Below, piece after piece: positions 61,439-64,000 of a stretch of 64,000 nucleotides of DNA (position 1 is the stretch's first letter; every line of letters starts with the position of its first letter). Both the position numbers and the translations under genes were made by a program. This stretch comes from Daphnia pulex (Eukaryota; Arthropoda; Branchiopoda; Diplostraca; Daphniidae), in assembly GCF_021134715.1 (NCBI RefSeq), contig NC_060020.1, positions 930,001 to 994,000 on the forward strand. The letters run 5' to 3'. The notes beneath the pieces are model-generated. The model saw only the letters and a program-made list of their open reading frames with translations, did not search any database and had not been told where the DNA came from.

Positions 61439-62462
61439 TTATTCCGGGATATCATTTTCACCAAATTCCTGATTGACTAAAATACTGGGATTCGTGTCCT
61501 GTCTGTTATTGTCACTTGGAGTACCAGTATCTTCCTGTGAGGAATTGGCGTCTTCCGTTCCATCTTCATCCACCGGTCCCTCGTCTTCATCTTCTTCCTC
61601 TTCATTCTCTTCATCAACGCTGTCGTCGTCCATCACATCAAGTCCCGAGTGTAAGTAAATTGTTTTCTTCTCAAAACCTTGCTTCAGTGCAGCAAGTCCC
61701 TTTCTTTGAATGTCTTTACGACGTACTAAACTGTTCAGACTGTCTTTTAATAAAGTTAGTCTAGCATTGGCTTCACTCAGAGCTTCCAACGTCTCTAAAA
61801 TTTGACTATCGGATTCTTGTTGAGTTTGTAGAGCCTCGACGTTGGCTTGCCTTTCTTTGAATCGATCTTCCCACACTCGAAATATCATTGCCATGGCGTC
61901 GAAAACGACCCAAAAGTTGGAAAAAATGTAGTAATAAACATATAAATTATTCCCTCCTGTTGAGTTGAAAAGTGAGGTAAAAGCTGCCATGAATTTGTCA
62001 ACGGCTTCAATATTAGATCTGGAGTTTAAAACATTGGAAACTCCTGTCAGTACATCGGCAAGCTTGTCGATGCCAATGCCGATCACCGATTCAATAAGTC
62101 GCAACTCTTTTTCTTTGAATTTGGCGCCTTCAGTTGATTTGCGAACGGAAGTTTTCTCGACATTTTTGTCTGTGCTCCAGCTATCTTTAATAAGTTCTGA
62201 AATAAAAAATCATCTTAAGTTTATGTGACATATCCAACAAGAAGTAGTTAATTAAACGTGAATTCAATTGTGCTGTGACTGCAGCAAATTAAAGAATTCA
62301 ATGAATACCAACTTTCAAAGAATTTATACCTTTAGGCACAGCGGGTAAGTTCAATTGCTGAGGGCTCCGTAAAGAATTAGGAGCAGCGTGAGTCGGAATG
62401 ACGATGTGAGAGATCCATGACGTGAGAAGTAGTCCCGTTATAAAATAAATTGGGACGGTCAT
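61439..62462 (-). CDS. Unknown secreted helical protein with acidic tail, copy 2
   Basis: Two exons on the minus strand: 62330-62462 and 61439-62196. They sum to 297 codons (296 aa), the same exon lengths as copy 1. Differences from copy 1 are few amino-acid changes (for example YYIFSNFWVVFDAMAMIF in place of YILFSNWWVVFDAAAIIF), with the reading frame and splice sites intact. Both copies therefore look functional. The acidic tail is identical except for one residue near the end. Function unknown. Confidence 0.75.
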
Positions 62463-62688
62463 CGCTTTGAGATTGAAAATCAACAAAAAGAGCACAAAAT
62501 TATTGGCGAAACCAATAAAAAAATAAACATAGCCAGAGGCGATTCAATTCCTATATTTCCTTCACGTGCGCAGTAGACGTGATGTTGTTTCTCGGCACAA
62601 ATGAACTTTAAGACTGAACATCTCGAAAACCTTTTCTATCGCTCTTATACGATCACTGCATATGTCGTTTTTTTTTAACCCTGCAGCT

Positions 62689-62903
62689 ATATAAAAGCCG
62701 ACTACCTGGTTGGGGAGCTCCATATATATATTCAGAATTTTTTTCCTTGAACCTACATCAAAGCAACCACAGCAAAAAACTCACCCAGCGACTTGTGATG
62801 ATAAAATCGAGAGCTCTTATGCGTTCATTATTTCTAACTAGGCCAGAAGAGTCATTAAAATCATCAGTTGTTACACACACAGTATTGCTGTACACGACTA
62901 AGG
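62689..62903 (+). other. Divergent TATA box and small first-exon-like frame, unit 2
   Basis: TATATAAAAG at 62689-62698, ATG at 62798 and a 35-codon frame to a GTAAGAGG donor after 62903. Two codons shorter than unit 1, frame kept. An upstream ATG present in unit 1 is lost here, so the shared ATG is the likelier start. Confidence 0.4.
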
Positions 62904-63359
62904 GTAAGAGGGTTTATTGCTAAGAACCAAAATTGTGTTTAATGTATACTGCATATTGTAACCCATATCAGAATTTAATCCGACCTTATAAGGTCTGTAA
63001 AAAGACCAACACGAAAACAGCCCTCGCTCTCGTCTCCAGCTATACGCTGTGTTGACTAACTTGTTTAGTACGTTCACGTTAGGTCACGCAATGTGTATTT
63101 CCTTTATCTTTCTCATTCTTTTATACCTCGAATAATACCCAAAACACAAGGGCCAGTAGGGCCTATATTAGGTGCGCGTATTTCTTATATTAGGTGTTTA
63201 CCGCACTATGACATATAAGCATTACTATCTATTAACACCATTTTGCTTCCTGTCAAAAGTGTCACGAATAGTTTTTCTGTAATGGTTCACGATTTCTCGG
63301 GTTTTCCCCTAAATGGATCTTTATATTATTGGCTTCAATATTGTTCATTCAGAAGATAG

Positions 63360-64000
63360 ACGCCAAAATTGAAGGGTGGTTAAAAATCAGCAATAACGTA
63401 ACTCATTTCCAAGACGGTAAGTTATTTGTAACAATAACCTTAAACCCAATCGAAGCTACTATTTAAACTTCTGAAGTCATTGACCGTCATTGGCCACGTC
63501 GTAGCGAGGCAAGTAGAAAATTACTTGATGGGTCAAGAATGGCGGCAAAATTGAGCAATCGTAGGGCATTATCACATTTTCAAAAATACCTACAGAAATT
63601 TAAGAATAATCAGCTATGTCAAAAAAAGAAATTCTGGCTTGCAGACAATGACAGGAAGAGGCGAAAGGTAAACATGAGTACGTATGTTTGAATGGAATCC
63701 CGTTAAAATATTTACTTCTCGTACATCGGTCTGACAATAGTCGTGTCAAAGCTTTTAGCCTATGTTTACCACAATGACCGTTTCTAAGTAGGTCCAGTTT
63801 GTTGACACTCTTATATCGTACGTGCGATAATAATACACGAGAGCTTACAATATTTACTACCGCTTACTGAAGAGCTTTGTACCATAACATTATACTTAAC
63901 ATCATAGATATACTCGAAAAAAGAAAAGGAGATTCGTCCTCCTTTTTTTAAGACAATAAGTGTTCATATTTTTCTTTAAAAACGTTGCCTGAATGCTATA
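63360..64000. other. Window end: unique sequence after the tandem duplication
   Basis: Apart from the possible first exon at 63539-63667 nothing is supported. An A-rich stretch with GGAGATTCGTCC/CCTTTTTT text near 63930 is low-complexity. Confidence 0.4.
63539..63667 (+). CDS. Possible first coding exon of a gene running off the window
   Basis: ATG in a good context (CAAGAATGGCGG) opens a 43-codon frame rich in Lys/Arg/Asn/Gln (MAAKLSNRRALSHFQKYLQ) ending exactly at a donor (GTAAACATGAG) in phase 0. No family is recognised and the rest of the gene would need to lie beyond 63,668, partly outside the window. Confidence 0.3.

Larger units (their letters stand above)
60308..63359. repeat. Tandem segmental duplication, unit 2 (about 3.05 kb)
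   Basis: Direct copy of 57217-60178. Roughly 130 bases of unrelated sequence (60179-60307), including a T run, separate the units. Identity looks highest across the 3' part of the duplicated gene and its 3' flank (about 61150-61700 versus 57940-58500), where long stretches are identical, suggesting a recent event or gene conversion. Confidence 0.92.

Overview
The window looks like a piece of an arthropod nuclear genome, most likely a water flea (Daphnia). Genes have many short exons with GT-AG introns mostly of 50-120 bp, intergenic spaces are only a few hundred bases, base composition is AT-leaning, and the proteins are arthropod in kind (an ecdysteroid-pathway P450, a JHBP/group-7-allergen-like protein). 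Gene models were assembled by eye from reading frames plus splice sites. Each complete model closes in frame, with exon lengths summing to whole codons. No expression or database evidence was available.

Positions 1-28,700 form a dense housekeeping block. In order: IQGAP (+), with a complete secreted TULIP/group-7-allergen-like gene (-) nested in its first coding intron; a mitochondrial-clan P450 that best fits CYP314A1/shade (+); nucleobindin with a Gln-rich tail (+); alpha-endosulfine/ARPP19 (+); DET1 (-); CDK7 (+); NDUFS7 (-); GLMP (+); an ANKLE1/LEM-3-type GIY-YIG nuclease (-); and mitochondrial Lon protease (+). From endosulfine onward the genes alternate strand, giving three head-to-head pairs with short shared promoters (DET1/CDK7, NDUFS7/GLMP, ANKLE1/LONP1) and four tail-to-tail pairs.

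Positions 29,000-45,700 hold a cluster of six minus-strand genes or exons of one family that I cannot name. Members have a signal peptide, a tract often rich in Gly/Tyr, in five of the six a CC pair, one membrane segment, a Thr/Ala stretch and a dibasic site. Two members (29.0-30.5 kb and 43.9-45.7 kb) continue into a cysteine-containing C-terminal domain that resembles the arthropod DM4/DM12 family. The four between them stop at a phase-1 donor with no visible C-terminal exon of their own. They may splice into the terminal exons at 29.0-29.4 kb, an alternative-first-exon arrangement. This is the most unusual system in the window.

Positions 46,500-64,000 are repeat-rich accessory DNA: a broken C-terminal fragment of huntingtin (two frameshifts and an in-frame stop, splice sites kept); a 430-bp segment present upstream of that fragment and again about 9.4 kb away; a 384-bp near-palindromic foldback element; a roughly 100-bp tandem duplication; two degenerate tRNA-like sequences; and a 3-kb tandem duplication carrying two copies of an unknown secreted acidic protein gene, each with a divergent TATA-driven small reading frame. 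A possible first exon of another gene lies at 63.5 kb.
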